NCBI GenBank assembly: GCA_024274705.1
Contig: JAJSAL010000057.1
Span: 61,123-125,122 of the forward strand
Direction of reading: 5' to 3'
From: Spirochaetota bacterium
GTDB lineage: Bacteria > Spirochaetota > Spirochaetia > SPDA01 > JAJSAL01
DNA: 64,000 nucleotides
Positions 42,338 to 51,983 of this stretch are shown piece after piece (position 1 is the first letter of the stretch; the number at the start of each line of letters is the position of its first letter). The translations under genes were made by a program, and so were the position numbers. Below the pieces are notes generated by a model. It made no database searches, was not told the origin of the DNA, and saw nothing but the letters and a program-made list of their open reading frames with translations.

Positions 42338-44570
42338 AACTGACAGAAGGCCTTATAAGGGGCTGAGAAGGGTTGTCCGGATTGGAAATAAGGTTTCCAT
42401 TTTCATCATAGCCGGCACTGGTTGTTACGATCACTGCCATATCGAGTATAGGTGCAGCGGGGTATACGAGTTCCCCTTTGACGACAGTGTTGGCGTCGAA
42501 GAGGGTTAGATCCTCGCTTCCTTCCCGGTTTAAAAGGGTCGGTATGAATTCCGTCCGTTCATAAGAGATAGAAGCCCCTATGCCGACAACCGGGATCACT
42601 CCCGGCTTGAGGGACGCTTTCAGCAGAAGATAATCTTCATCTGAAAGTTCAAATCCGGAAGGACCAACCTCCCATGGCCAGAAGTAGCCGCCTTCAAAGC
42701 TGAATACCTCTTTTATGGTGAATCCCACAGCGCCGTAAATACCCATTGTCCGGCCCTGATATTCAGCGGCTTCGGGATCTGCAAAATAGGAGGCCTGGTC
42801 GATAACATACTGTCCCCTCAGCCTGTCGTAGTTACTGCCGAAGAACGGTGCCCGGAAGGTTCCGTTGTAATATCGGTATTCTAAGCGCCAGTCTGCCGCT
42901 GCTACGTTGCCGAACAGCCCTGTTGCAATACCGTAGTTCTTCAAGGCAAAGGACCCACCGGATCCGGTGTAAAGGGCGTTGAGAGCGAGTCCTCCGCTTA
43001 TTGAATCCCCATAATTTTCACGGAAATAGGGTACCATGGCACCGATGTCACCGAAGAGGACAATGGAAAGCATGTCTCTCTCGATAAGGGGGAAGTCGAG
43101 ATCGAAACTGCTGCCTAAAAATACAGGATCACCGTACCTAATGGGTTCGGTGTCAGCGCCAGGATCTGTGACAATACTGCCGGCTGGATCGATGTCTGAG
43201 ATTATGGAAATACCGAAGGCAAAGGGATATTTGTCTGCAACAGGACGGATGTATATCCTGGCGCCGAAAATTTCCGGTTCCGCAAAGTCGTTTATCACAC
43301 TTTCAATACCCAGGGTTCCCATATCCAGACCGAGATTCATTCCAATACGGCGGACCGCGGGGAAATCGTTGTCATTGGCATACCGGTACATGAGGATTCC
43401 GTGGCCGATGGTCATGTTGTTGAGATTACCGACTTTAAAGAAGAACCTGTCCCTCTGTTCCCCGTACTCCATATACTTGATTTTGAGTGCTGTATCGGCG
43501 AGGACATCTTTCAGGATTGGACCGGCACCTTCACCCTTATGGTCCGTACCAAAGGACCATTCATTGTTTCCCCTCGGACGGTACCAGTCATCGGGATCAA
43601 ACATGTTCTGCTTGTAGATAATGGGAAGATAGAGTCCCATGCGGAATTTGCCCAGTGTTATGACAGGCTGGATAATTGCCTTGCCGTAGGTGTCCCCGTC
43701 TGCAGTGATGGATCCAATCTCCATGCCGACCCGGCCGCTTAAAAAGTCGAAAACCGGCTGCAGAATGTTGCGCTGCTCCCGCTCCTCCGCCGGTGCTTCC
43801 GCCGCCTCCGGCGCTTCGGGCACGGTTTCTTCTGCTTCGGCTGTTTCCGTTTCTTCTACGGCTTCCTCTCCATCCGGTTCCTCCGGAGGGGACTCCTTTT
43901 CAACTGCAGGCTCACTACTGTATCCAGGTACATCAGCAGGATTAAGCTGTACGAAATCCATCTCCCGGAACATTTCCTGAAGCTGGTCCAACGGCAGGGT
44001 AACCGCCTGGAACGTGTCTGCAAATACATCGGCTACCATTCCCGGGGCAAGAGTAAGGCTTTCACCTGTTGCCGTGTTGATGAATTCCACGCTTCCCTGG
44101 AGTACTGCAACTGCATCCCTGGTGCCTGGAATCACTTCCAGACCGAAGTCGGTACCCCGCACACCGCATACGGCCGATGGTGTTCGAATAGAGTAATTGT
44201 TATTCCCGCTGGTTCGTGAGGCAACGGTCCTTACTTTACCGGTGATGAGGGCGAATCCATTGACATCGTCATTCTGACCCTGAAGCGTTTCTATGATAAA
44301 CTCTGTTCCGGGAGCGAGCTTGATGATCGAACCGTTCGGGTCGAGGCGGAGTTCCGCGGTAGACCCGTTTGTTTTGATCGTGTCTCCCAGCCCGAGTTCT
44401 ATTCCATAGTAGATTTCATCCAGCTGAAAACCGGCTGAATCAAAAACCTGTATTTCATACTCATCATCATAAAACTCCAGGATTGCGGCGGGATCGGTAG
44501 AATCCTGGCCGTAAAGGTTCAGGGACAGGGTAAGCAAACAGATGATCCCGAATATCGTTATCTTTTTCAT
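42315..44570 (-). CDS. FecR-domain protein with C-terminal outer-membrane barrel-like region
   Basis: The 751-residue protein has a signal peptide (ITIFGIICLLTLSLNLYG), a FecR domain (about 45-170, with LRLDPNGSIIKLAPGTEF and SIRTPSAVCGVRGTDF), an acidic Glu/Ala/Pro linker (about 215-265) and about 480 residues of alternating beta segments ending in RIHF. The final Phe and strand pattern fit an outer-membrane beta-barrel. No sigma factor or TonB receptor gene is near, so the FecR part is probably a binding or scaffold domain and not an anti-sigma. It ends inside the mutL start and is 14 bp downstream of the next barrel-like gene. Confidence 0.75.
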   Translation of the reverse strand: MKKITIFGIICLLTLSLNLYGQDSTDPAAILEFYDDEYEIQVFDSAGFQLDEIYYGIELGLGDTIKTNGSTAELRLDPNGSIIKLAPGTEFIIETLQGQNDDVNGFALITGKVRTVASRTSGNNNYSIRTPSAVCGVRGTDFGLEVIPGTRDAVAVLQGSVEFINTATGESLTLAPGMVADVFADTFQAVTLPLDQLQEMFREMDFVQLNPADVPGYSSEPAVEKESPPEEPDGEEAVEETETAEAEETVPEAPEAAEAPAEEREQRNILQPVFDFLSGRVGMEIGSITADGDTYGKAIIQPVITLGKFRMGLYLPIIYKQNMFDPDDWYRPRGNNEWSFGTDHKGEGAGPILKDVLADTALKIKYMEYGEQRDRFFFKVGNLNNMTIGHGILMYRYANDNDFPAVRRIGMNLGLDMGTLGIESVINDFAEPEIFGARIYIRPVADKYPFAFGISIISDIDPAGSIVTDPGADTEPIRYGDPVFLGSSFDLDFPLIERDMLSIVLFGDIGAMVPYFRENYGDSISGGLALNALYTGSGGSFALKNYGIATGLFGNVAAADWRLEYRYYNGTFRAPFFGSNYDRLRGQYVIDQASYFADPEAAEYQGRTMGIYGAVGFTIKEVFSFEGGYFWPWEVGPSGFELSDEDYLLLKASLKPGVIPVVGIGASISYERTEFIPTLLNREGSEDLTLFDANTVVKGELVYPAAPILDMAVIVTTSAGYDENGNLISNPDNPSQPLIRPSVSFETRIHF

Positions 44571-44583
44571 GTTATACTCCTTC

Positions 44584-45987
44584 TCAGAAGAGGCTCAGGG
44601 AACTCTGAAGTCCTGAGGTTACTTCCCACTTTGTATCTCCTTCCAGGGCCGGGTTATACCTCAAGGAGTACACGATTGCAATAGTAGCGGGTCCGGATTT
44701 GAATCCCAGCTCAGCCCCGACTACGGCACCTTCCGGATCGATGAGATCGTTGAACTCACGAAGGTACCGCTTATCATAGCTGGCGTTCATAAAAATACCC
44801 GGAAGCAGACCTTCTGTTACGGAAAACACTCCCCGCAGGTGAGGATAGTTGCTGAAATTCGTTTCATCTTCAGGTGCCGGCTTTTGAAATGGTCCGTCCA
44901 GGGTAAAGATCAGGGAGAGACTATCTTGCAGCAACGATATCCCCGTAGAGGCGAGCCATCCAACGTAACCGGGAATTTCCCCTCTGCCGGCGAATATTTC
45001 GTATTTAAGAGGTCTGAAGAGGTCATAGGTAGCATCAAAGTAGACAGGGATGAAATTTTTACCGAGTATCCGCAGTTCCCCTCTGTATGGGATTACCTTG
45101 ACGAGTCTTCCTCCGAATCCCAGCATCCCGCCGACATGCTTCTTTTCAAAGGCAATATCACCGAACACCGCCAGGGAGAGAAGTTTTTTCTGGATAATCG
45201 GCTGGAGAAAATCTCCTCCCAGGATGAGAACAGATCCTTCATCGGGGGTGCCGTCTCCATTGAAATCCCTGTCCTCCAAATGATAATAGGGATCCCTGTC
45301 CATGGCGACGGTAAATCCCACCTGCAGATTTTTAATGATCGGAACATCCATCCAGATGAGGGGCCGGGTGTACACCCGTGTACCGAACACATCGAAGGCA
45401 GCCAGATTGGCTACGAATGTTTCAATTCCAACATAAGGGAAATTGAAAAGTTCACCGTCAAGATCGAAACTGAGGCCGAACAGCCTCTTTTCAGGGAGGA
45501 ACACGGTATTGGCATAGCCGCCCATGATAAACCCGTTACCCAGGCGGGCATCGTTTATAGACCCGAGCTTGATGTAGATGGGATCACCTTTGAGTCCCCA
45601 CCGTACATATTGAAACTTTGGGAGATAGAGGGGCAGGATGTCCCGCCCTGATTCGGGAACCCAGTCGGTTGACCGAAATTCGAACTCATCACTATTTTCT
45701 CCCCCGGTAAACCTGAAATGCAATGTAAGATCGAGACCTATGCCGAATTTCCCAAAGATAAGTTCCGGAGCGAATGAAACCGTCTGCCATGATATCGGTG
45801 TGATAACCCCATCTATTTCTTCGTTGAACGTTTCCACCCCGATGCCAAGATCCAGTCCGAATGACGCACCTGAACCGCTGTCAGGTGGGGATACACTTTC
45901 TTCTCCCCCTTCCTGACTGTATACCGGTGTAAAGACACACGACACGAATAAAATAATTCCGGCCAGTTTGTTCCAGCTTTTCTTCAT
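44584..45987 (-). CDS. Secreted barrel-like protein (467 aa)
   Basis: I take ATG 45987 (AAGGAG upstream); the open frame continues to 46038. A signal peptide (GIILFVSCVFTPVYSQ) is followed by about 430 residues rich in amphipathic beta segments and ending in SLSLF, as in outer-membrane proteins. One EF-hand-like loop (DRDFNGDGTPDEG near residue 235) suggests a bound metal. It shows the same pattern of long strands as the neighbouring 751-residue protein and may be a distant paralogue of its barrel part. Function unknown. Confidence 0.7.
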   Translation of the reverse strand: MKKSWNKLAGIILFVSCVFTPVYSQEGGEESVSPPDSGSGASFGLDLGIGVETFNEEIDGVITPISWQTVSFAPELIFGKFGIGLDLTLHFRFTGGENSDEFEFRSTDWVPESGRDILPLYLPKFQYVRWGLKGDPIYIKLGSINDARLGNGFIMGGYANTVFLPEKRLFGLSFDLDGELFNFPYVGIETFVANLAAFDVFGTRVYTRPLIWMDVPIIKNLQVGFTVAMDRDPYYHLEDRDFNGDGTPDEGSVLILGGDFLQPIIQKKLLSLAVFGDIAFEKKHVGGMLGFGGRLVKVIPYRGELRILGKNFIPVYFDATYDLFRPLKYEIFAGRGEIPGYVGWLASTGISLLQDSLSLIFTLDGPFQKPAPEDETNFSNYPHLRGVFSVTEGLLPGIFMNASYDKRYLREFNDLIDPEGAVVGAELGFKSGPATIAIVYSLRYNPALEGDTKWEVTSGLQSSLSLF

Positions 45988-46053
45988 CCTTTTCTCCTTC
46001 GTGTTATTAAATATATAACCATCGATCAAAATTAACAAATTTCCGGATCCGGA

Positions 46054-49000
46054 TTAAAATGAGAAATGTGCTTCCAGTCCTCCCTGAAAACCCAGAATAA
46101 CCTCGTTGGCACCTGTCCTGTCGATACCTGCCGATATGTGGGCCTGTACGTCCCCCAGGTTGGGAAAAATCAACCTGGAGCGGTGACCGGCTATAATCTC
46201 CACACCGGTAATGGATTCCGGGTTGTCTGTCCCGGTAACCTTCAGATCTATGTGTTCAGTATGATTGAAATAGGGGGATGATTCAATTAACCTGCTCAAC
46301 ATTTTCGGGGTCCATGCAAGCCCGGGACGGCGCCAGGTATACGAAGTCCAGGCTTCTTCTGAAAAACTGTTCTGTGACCCCTTGTTCCGGGAAAACCGGT
46401 TTTCCAGTGAAAGCTGGGTATCATCTTTTCCTTCGAAAATAAGCAGATTCTGCACTATCGTCTTCACCGCCAGCCGGGATTCTTTATTATCATGCTCTAT
46501 ATCTATTGTAACACTGGTATTGATCTCTTCTGTCTCATAGATTTCAGTACATGAATATCTTCCCAGTCTGCCGAAGAGGTTCAGTGCGGTGGCCCGAATC
46601 GTTGTAGTGTATGTCTGTTTATCATAGAGCCACTCCTCCTCTTTTTCAAGAAATCTGCCGACGGTGAAGTTCACCTGTGCCGGGAGGAACAGATCGTATA
46701 TATTCGAACCATACGGCCTGGAAAGATCTATCGAAAAAGAGGGATTATATAATGCCTCCGATGTATCCGGGATGGAAGAAGTAAACATCTCTGGGGTTGT
46801 CCGGGAAAAAAGTTCTACAAAGGGGATCGATGCATACAGGTAACGCTGCTTTGAAAAATCGGAGAAAAACCGCTTTATATCGTCCCTTAACAAGAGCTGA
46901 TCTGCGCCGTAGGAGAGGGTGGAGTAGGTGCGTTCATATCCAGGGGTTATTTCCCATGTTCTCCCTGGAATTGTACCCAGGGTAACGGGAAACAGAAGGG
47001 TACCTGCTCCGCGATTGTCCTGGGTACGGTCTGCCGTGCCTGCCACGGTGAATTCTCCCGATATATCGAGAGTGACACCCACGGGAATGGTAAGGATTGC
47101 CGCCTGGAGAGAACCGGAACCTCCTCTGTCTGCGGAAGTGTCGTTGTACCGCGGCAGGGTCAGCGAATATGCCCTGATCCAGTTGAAGGTATAAAACTCC
47201 TGTTCCGGTGTATACCCGGATGAACCGATAGAGAGTTCGCCGACACTGCGGAGGGAAAAGAGTGAAGGGAACAAAAGGGCTCCTGCAATCTTCCATGACT
47301 GGGTGAGGAGCGGGAAGGTATAACCCGCCTGCTGATCGAATCTGAACTGAAACCAGGAAAAGGGAGAGACAATGAGACTGTTGGACCTGGTAATCGATCT
47401 TCCCCGGAAGGTATTGTTTTCACCGTAGGAGTCTATAAATACAACACCACTGCCCCCGGAGGGGAAGGTCATCGTATGTCCGCCGGAGAGAAATATTTCT
47501 TCATAATTCCAGATCATTCCAAACCGGAGATCGAACCCGGTAAAAAAGAGGTCGAAGCCCAGGTTGGATGCCATGTCGAGACCGGGAAATGAGTCGAAGG
47601 ACCCGTTTTCATAGTGAGGAGAAGATATGGAAAGATCCTGCTTCATGCTTAGGTTACCGAATACGGGGATTTCCCTGATAAATAAAAGAGGAAAGGGATA
47701 CACGTATTCAAGAGAACTTTCCAATGTTACCCCGGCGGAGATGACAGACTCTTCCAGGTAGAGCTCGTCGAAATAGAGGCTGCCCGATTCCGATCCCGTT
47801 ACCGAGATCCGAAATCCGGAAAGGATGCCTGCCGTTTCCGTAATGGTCAATTCCGCCCCGCCGATTTCCCGGTCACTCAGCAGGACGGTTGCTGAAGGAA
47901 TATTGACCGTTATTTTCTGCCATTCCTCATACTCCGCGAGGGGGAATGAAAGGCGCAGGCCGTTGCCGTCGGAACCTAGTACACTGAGTTTGAACTCGGT
48001 GGAACCGGGATCCGATAGAACGGGTGTACGGATATAAAAGTTGAGATACCTGTAATGCTCTACCGGCAGGGGATCGATATAACCGGATACAGAGGCCCTG
48101 GTGGGAGATATGCCGTTCCAGTTGATTTCGAGCTGCTTCCCTTCGTCCCCTTCCGAATGAAACAGTGAGGCGGTTTCCGGATAGAGGAGGTTTAACGCCG
48201 AATCAGTACCCGGGGGGTGGAGGGCCTCTTCGTTGGAAACCTGCCTGGCGGTTACCGAACCGGCTTCCACAGGATCCACCGAGAAATCTGTTCCGGTAAA
48301 GGAGATTCCGCTTATGAGGAGCTTTCCCTGGGCATCTCCCGAACCATTGTTCACGATAAGGATTCGCACACTCTCCGTGTTTGTTAATCTTCGCCGCTCA
48401 TTTTCGGTAAACTGGACAACGGCGGTTTTCCAGCTTTCCCGGGGAACCGGCAGGGAGTATGGCCCCGCAGTAACGAGAAGGGCATCGATATCTCTGTCCA
48501 GGACGCCGTTGCCGTTTAAATCTTCAGAGTCAAGAACACCGTTCCCCTCTCCCCGCGGTCCTCCGCCGATAAGAAGCGTTTTACCGGATGCCGCGTCATC
48601 GAAGGGGAATCCCTGAGAGGTTGCCGAGGTTTCCCTGTCCAGGGTGCCGTCGGAATCGAGATCTTCCCCCAGGCTGCCGATCTTGAGGTAGAATTCCAGA
48701 TCTTCGAATGCCTGTTCTTCTCCCTCTGTTTTCCAGGAAAAAGAGAGGGCCGTACAACTGGTAAGATCCGGGGATTCATCGTACAGATTCAGCGGCACCT
48801 GGGAGCCGACCCAGAAGGAGGTATTGCTCATGGAAAAGTCCATGGCCAGAACTTCACCCGTAATTGTTTCTCCTGGTGCCGCCCGTACTGTATACGGTCC
48901 GGCGGGTTCGCCGCTACTTAAGTCTGCAGTTTGACTTTCCGGAATCTCTGTCCATGTATAGGGCATGAGCACTCCGCTACCGAGAACTGAATAATTGTGA

Positions 49001-50952
49001 TAGTCCCTGAAATAGAGAGTTCCCCGGTTCCCCGGTTCTAATTGCCTCCCCGAAAGGGGTATTTCCGGTGGAGATGCGGGGAACACACTGCCCTGGTACA
49101 TGGATAAGGTGTATATGCTCTCATCTAAGCCCAGTGCACGGTACACCCCGGTAGTGTCCGGTGTAGTGATGGAAACTCCTGCGTCGACGGCTACGGAGAA
49201 GTTGTCCCCGGCATAATCCAGGCCTCCGGAAACAAGCACCCTTCCGGGGCGTTCCCACAGGGAAGTCGTATAGGTGCCTCCCAACACGTCCCAGTCCACG
49301 AGGGAGCCTATTTCAGCGGAAAGTGCAGGGGAAATGGTAAACCGGTTTCCCTGTCCAAACAGCAGGTTTCCCCCCCGTATTTCCGATGAAGTGCTGTAAA
49401 AGATATCGACCCTGTCATTAGGGTGAATATACATGTAGAATTGAAGCATGCCCGTTGCGTAATCGATAGTATAGAGAGTCGTCTTACTGCCGTTTACCAG
49501 TACCGTTTCCGAACCTTCGATTACCCTGTCCTCCAGGGTATACGATTCAGAGGGAATTGTCATCGTAACCTGAACCCAGGCATCTGCTTCCCCGGGTTGG
49601 GTGTATCCCCGGGGTCCGTATAAAGCGGGATACATGGAAGCCAGGGGATACCGGTTTCGCGGGTCCCGGCTGTCATCATCGTTCGCTACCAGGGCGACCA
49701 CCGCTTTTCCGGGTACGAGCTGGGAGGAGATATCCAGGACATACTGATCCCGGCCTCCCTTGGCCGCAATGGTGACCCGGATGTCCCTGTTTTCCCGGGG
49801 AGACCTAGACAGCGCGTAGTACCCGGCATGTTCAAAGGGAGAAAAGAAGCCCGGATCATGAAGGAGAAGGAAGGTTCTGTTCCCGACAGAGATGTCCAGG
49901 TCAGATACCTTTCGGCCCATGTAGGTCCCTGTACCCCAGGAGAATAGTTCACCGAAGGAGAAGTGTTCCAGTTCCGCTTCGGGGTCTATGAGGTCGTCAT
50001 CGGGATCCCCGGGGTCCCCGGTATCGACACCGGAAAGGGCATCCCTTCCCAGGGAAGTGCTTCCTACCGGGATTCCTCCTTTTGTATAGTAGACCAGAAT
50101 TCTGGACCGGACCTTTCGCTTCAGTGAGACCGTCCCCCGGAGGGGAGAACTGACCAGGTCCTCCGGGACCACAGCCCGGTAATAACGTCCGTCGCTTCCT
50201 GAAAATAATCCTTCAGGGTCCTCGATCAGGATCTCCAGCTGTTCAACGTCAGCGTCGGGAAGGATGAAATAGGTGCCTTTCACATATTCCATCGGCTCGA
50301 TAAACTCTTCAATGAGTTCGGAACTTCCGAGGTAACTCTTTTTCTGTTGTTCCGCCGGTTCATACCGGAGAAGCACCTCATGCTCGGAAGAACCGCTTGT
50401 AAACCGTGCGGAAGCACCGAGAGACTCTTTCGGTGCTTCCGGAACGCTTACAAGGGAATAATCTCCCATATTGACCTGGGTATTCCCGATCCTCACGGAC
50501 TGGAGAAACTCCCCTTCCTGTCCGTTGTATCCGAAGAGGTAGGTGTCCAGCATGGGTGTATAATCATTTTCCGGGTTGGATATAATGGATGTTTCGAAAA
50601 AATAACGGTTCATCAGGAGAAGCGAGAGGGAGAGGTTGGGAACCTGCTTGAAAGGGACGGTTTGTTCGAATCCCGGAAACGTGTATTTTTCGGCTTTTTC
50701 ACCATTACCGGAGAATTTATATCCTATTGACCCGGTCAGAAAAAGGTCCCAGGAACCTTCCGCCTTAAGGCTTACATCGGCGTCTCCTATTTTTGCGTCA
50801 AACAGGCTTGCAGGCGCTTCCGTACCCGGGACATAAGGCTCTTCCGTCCATGAAATCCAGTTGATTAACAGGAACATGAGGGGGAGTAGGAGTCTCTTTG
50901 TACTGCTCCTCAGGTGTTTTTGTATGGTTTCCCGGTGTATTTTCTTGCTCAT
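46054..50952 (-). CDS. Giant secreted protein, about 1,632 aa, SprA-like barrel architecture
   Basis: I take ATG 50952 as start; GTG 50979 in frame is possible and neither has a strong ribosome site. After a basic start and a hydrophobic segment (RLLLPLMFLLINWISW) come about 500 residues of beta-rich sequence, Ca-binding-like loops (DSEDLNGNGVLDRDID and DLDSDGTLDRE near residues 760-840), jelly-roll-like domains, and a long C-terminal series of strands ending in AHFSF. Repeated VNG..YTIDYATG-type units resemble parts of SprA-type giant barrels, but the link is weak. It is the first gene of the three-gene outer-membrane run and divergent from the gene at 51043. Confidence 0.7.
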   Translation of the reverse strand: MSKKIHRETIQKHLRSSTKRLLLPLMFLLINWISWTEEPYVPGTEAPASLFDAKIGDADVSLKAEGSWDLFLTGSIGYKFSGNGEKAEKYTFPGFEQTVPFKQVPNLSLSLLLMNRYFFETSIISNPENDYTPMLDTYLFGYNGQEGEFLQSVRIGNTQVNMGDYSLVSVPEAPKESLGASARFTSGSSEHEVLLRYEPAEQQKKSYLGSSELIEEFIEPMEYVKGTYFILPDADVEQLEILIEDPEGLFSGSDGRYYRAVVPEDLVSSPLRGTVSLKRKVRSRILVYYTKGGIPVGSTSLGRDALSGVDTGDPGDPDDDLIDPEAELEHFSFGELFSWGTGTYMGRKVSDLDISVGNRTFLLLHDPGFFSPFEHAGYYALSRSPRENRDIRVTIAAKGGRDQYVLDISSQLVPGKAVVALVANDDDSRDPRNRYPLASMYPALYGPRGYTQPGEADAWVQVTMTIPSESYTLEDRVIEGSETVLVNGSKTTLYTIDYATGMLQFYMYIHPNDRVDIFYSTSSEIRGGNLLFGQGNRFTISPALSAEIGSLVDWDVLGGTYTTSLWERPGRVLVSGGLDYAGDNFSVAVDAGVSITTPDTTGVYRALGLDESIYTLSMYQGSVFPASPPEIPLSGRQLEPGNRGTLYFRDYHNYSVLGSGVLMPYTWTEIPESQTADLSSGEPAGPYTVRAAPGETITGEVLAMDFSMSNTSFWVGSQVPLNLYDESPDLTSCTALSFSWKTEGEEQAFEDLEFYLKIGSLGEDLDSDGTLDRETSATSQGFPFDDAASGKTLLIGGGPRGEGNGVLDSEDLNGNGVLDRDIDALLVTAGPYSLPVPRESWKTAVVQFTENERRRLTNTESVRILIVNNGSGDAQGKLLISGISFTGTDFSVDPVEAGSVTARQVSNEEALHPPGTDSALNLLYPETASLFHSEGDEGKQLEINWNGISPTRASVSGYIDPLPVEHYRYLNFYIRTPVLSDPGSTEFKLSVLGSDGNGLRLSFPLAEYEEWQKITVNIPSATVLLSDREIGGAELTITETAGILSGFRISVTGSESGSLYFDELYLEESVISAGVTLESSLEYVYPFPLLFIREIPVFGNLSMKQDLSISSPHYENGSFDSFPGLDMASNLGFDLFFTGFDLRFGMIWNYEEIFLSGGHTMTFPSGGSGVVFIDSYGENNTFRGRSITRSNSLIVSPFSWFQFRFDQQAGYTFPLLTQSWKIAGALLFPSLFSLRSVGELSIGSSGYTPEQEFYTFNWIRAYSLTLPRYNDTSADRGGSGSLQAAILTIPVGVTLDISGEFTVAGTADRTQDNRGAGTLLFPVTLGTIPGRTWEITPGYERTYSTLSYGADQLLLRDDIKRFFSDFSKQRYLYASIPFVELFSRTTPEMFTSSIPDTSEALYNPSFSIDLSRPYGSNIYDLFLPAQVNFTVGRFLEKEEEWLYDKQTYTTTIRATALNLFGRLGRYSCTEIYETEEINTSVTIDIEHDNKESRLAVKTIVQNLLIFEGKDDTQLSLENRFSRNKGSQNSFSEEAWTSYTWRRPGLAWTPKMLSRLIESSPYFNHTEHIDLKVTGTDNPESITGVEIIAGHRSRLIFPNLGDVQAHISAGIDRTGANEVILGFQGGLEAHFSF

Positions 50953-51042
50953 TACTATACGTTCTCTATATATTATCACACAAGTGTCAGCTTTTTACGT
51001 TTCAATTCATGAATAAAAAGCATGTTGCCGAAATAAAAAGAG

Positions 51043-51972
51043 ATGAACGCTGAAAATCAAAAAGCTACCGGATTTATCGCCCGATTGCTGTCAAATCCAA
51101 CATTATCCGGACTCTCGCCCTTGCAGAAGGAAGAACAGATTCTCCAGTTTCTTCTGAAAAATGCACGACAGCTCTATCCGACCCTATCTTCGCCCGCCTT
51201 TTTCCCCGGGAAAAACTGGGAACAGATATGGAATATGCTGTGCCAGGCTTTATACACCGAAATCGATAGATCCTTGATGCCTGCCCTTAAGACAATCCTG
51301 GGGGACAAGATCGATCTATCATTCATACCTTTCCTGAGGCAGCAGAATTGGTCCTATGATCAGATAAAAGAGGAGATCCATCAGTTTCTCACCAAACTTC
51401 TTGAAAAACCGGAGGCAAGAAGGGCCTTCACGGGGCCGTTCTTAACGCTGATGTTCAACATACACGATCGATACATCGATCAGGTGTTCGCAAGGAAAGA
51501 ATATGTTCATTTTGAGCTTGTAAAGGTGCAGCGTCTGAAGATGAGCAGGGAAGAGCTGAAGAACATGATTTCCACTTCTATACTGTTGAGCCCGTCGATC
51601 CATCTTTTGAGTGCCGGACCCTCACCGGGACAGCAGGATAGCTCTCCCGGGGGTGTACAATCACAATTTGCAGATAAAGTGTTCCAGGCGTTGCAGAAAA
51701 ATCTGGCAGTGTTACCTGACGAGATCCTGCTTAGTGCGGTAAACAGCAATGTTTCTTTCAATGAAAACAGGTCCATCGAGGCAACCGCCAGGATATCGGC
51801 GCTTTTCTCAGCCCGGTGCAGAAACTATAACCCAGGTCAGAAAATCGATCGCGGGGCGGATACCGCTGACAAGAGCTGGTTCAGTATTGCAAGACGAAAT
51901 TATAAATTTTATGGATTCGATGTTAAAATGCTTGACGAATTCTATAAAATTGCCGCTGAGAATGGTTGGTAG
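51043..51972 (+). CDS. Unknown soluble protein (309 aa)
   Basis: A 309-residue, mostly helical protein with no signal peptide or membrane segment, and no known family visible. The central part (RLKMSREELKNMISTS) is charged, and a flexible PSPGQQDSSPGG linker separates a C-terminal 100-residue domain. It ends 11 bp before the voltage-sensor gene on the same strand, so the two probably work together, with this one as the cytoplasmic partner. Such an assignment is inference only. Confidence 0.65.
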   Translation: MNAENQKATGFIARLLSNPTLSGLSPLQKEEQILQFLLKNARQLYPTLSSPAFFPGKNWEQIWNMLCQALYTEIDRSLMPALKTILGDKIDLSFIPFLRQQNWSYDQIKEEIHQFLTKLLEKPEARRAFTGPFLTLMFNIHDRYIDQVFARKEYVHFELVKVQRLKMSREELKNMISTSILLSPSIHLLSAGPSPGQQDSSPGGVQSQFADKVFQALQKNLAVLPDEILLSAVNSNVSFNENRSIEATARISALFSARCRNYNPGQKIDRGADTADKSWFSIARRNYKFYGFDVKMLDEFYKIAAENGW

Positions 51973-51983
51973 AAGGGGAAAGT

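Noticed and set aside
43036..43980. Plus-strand open frames opposite the FecR-barrel gene
   Set aside because: They are antisense shadows of a gene with strong domain evidence; composition is Ser/Arg/Pro-rich as expected for reverse-frame reading.
42315..44570. FecR protein as an anti-sigma factor in an iron-siderophore relay
   Set aside because: No sigma factor or TonB receptor gene is adjacent, and the protein has a signal peptide and barrel-like region.
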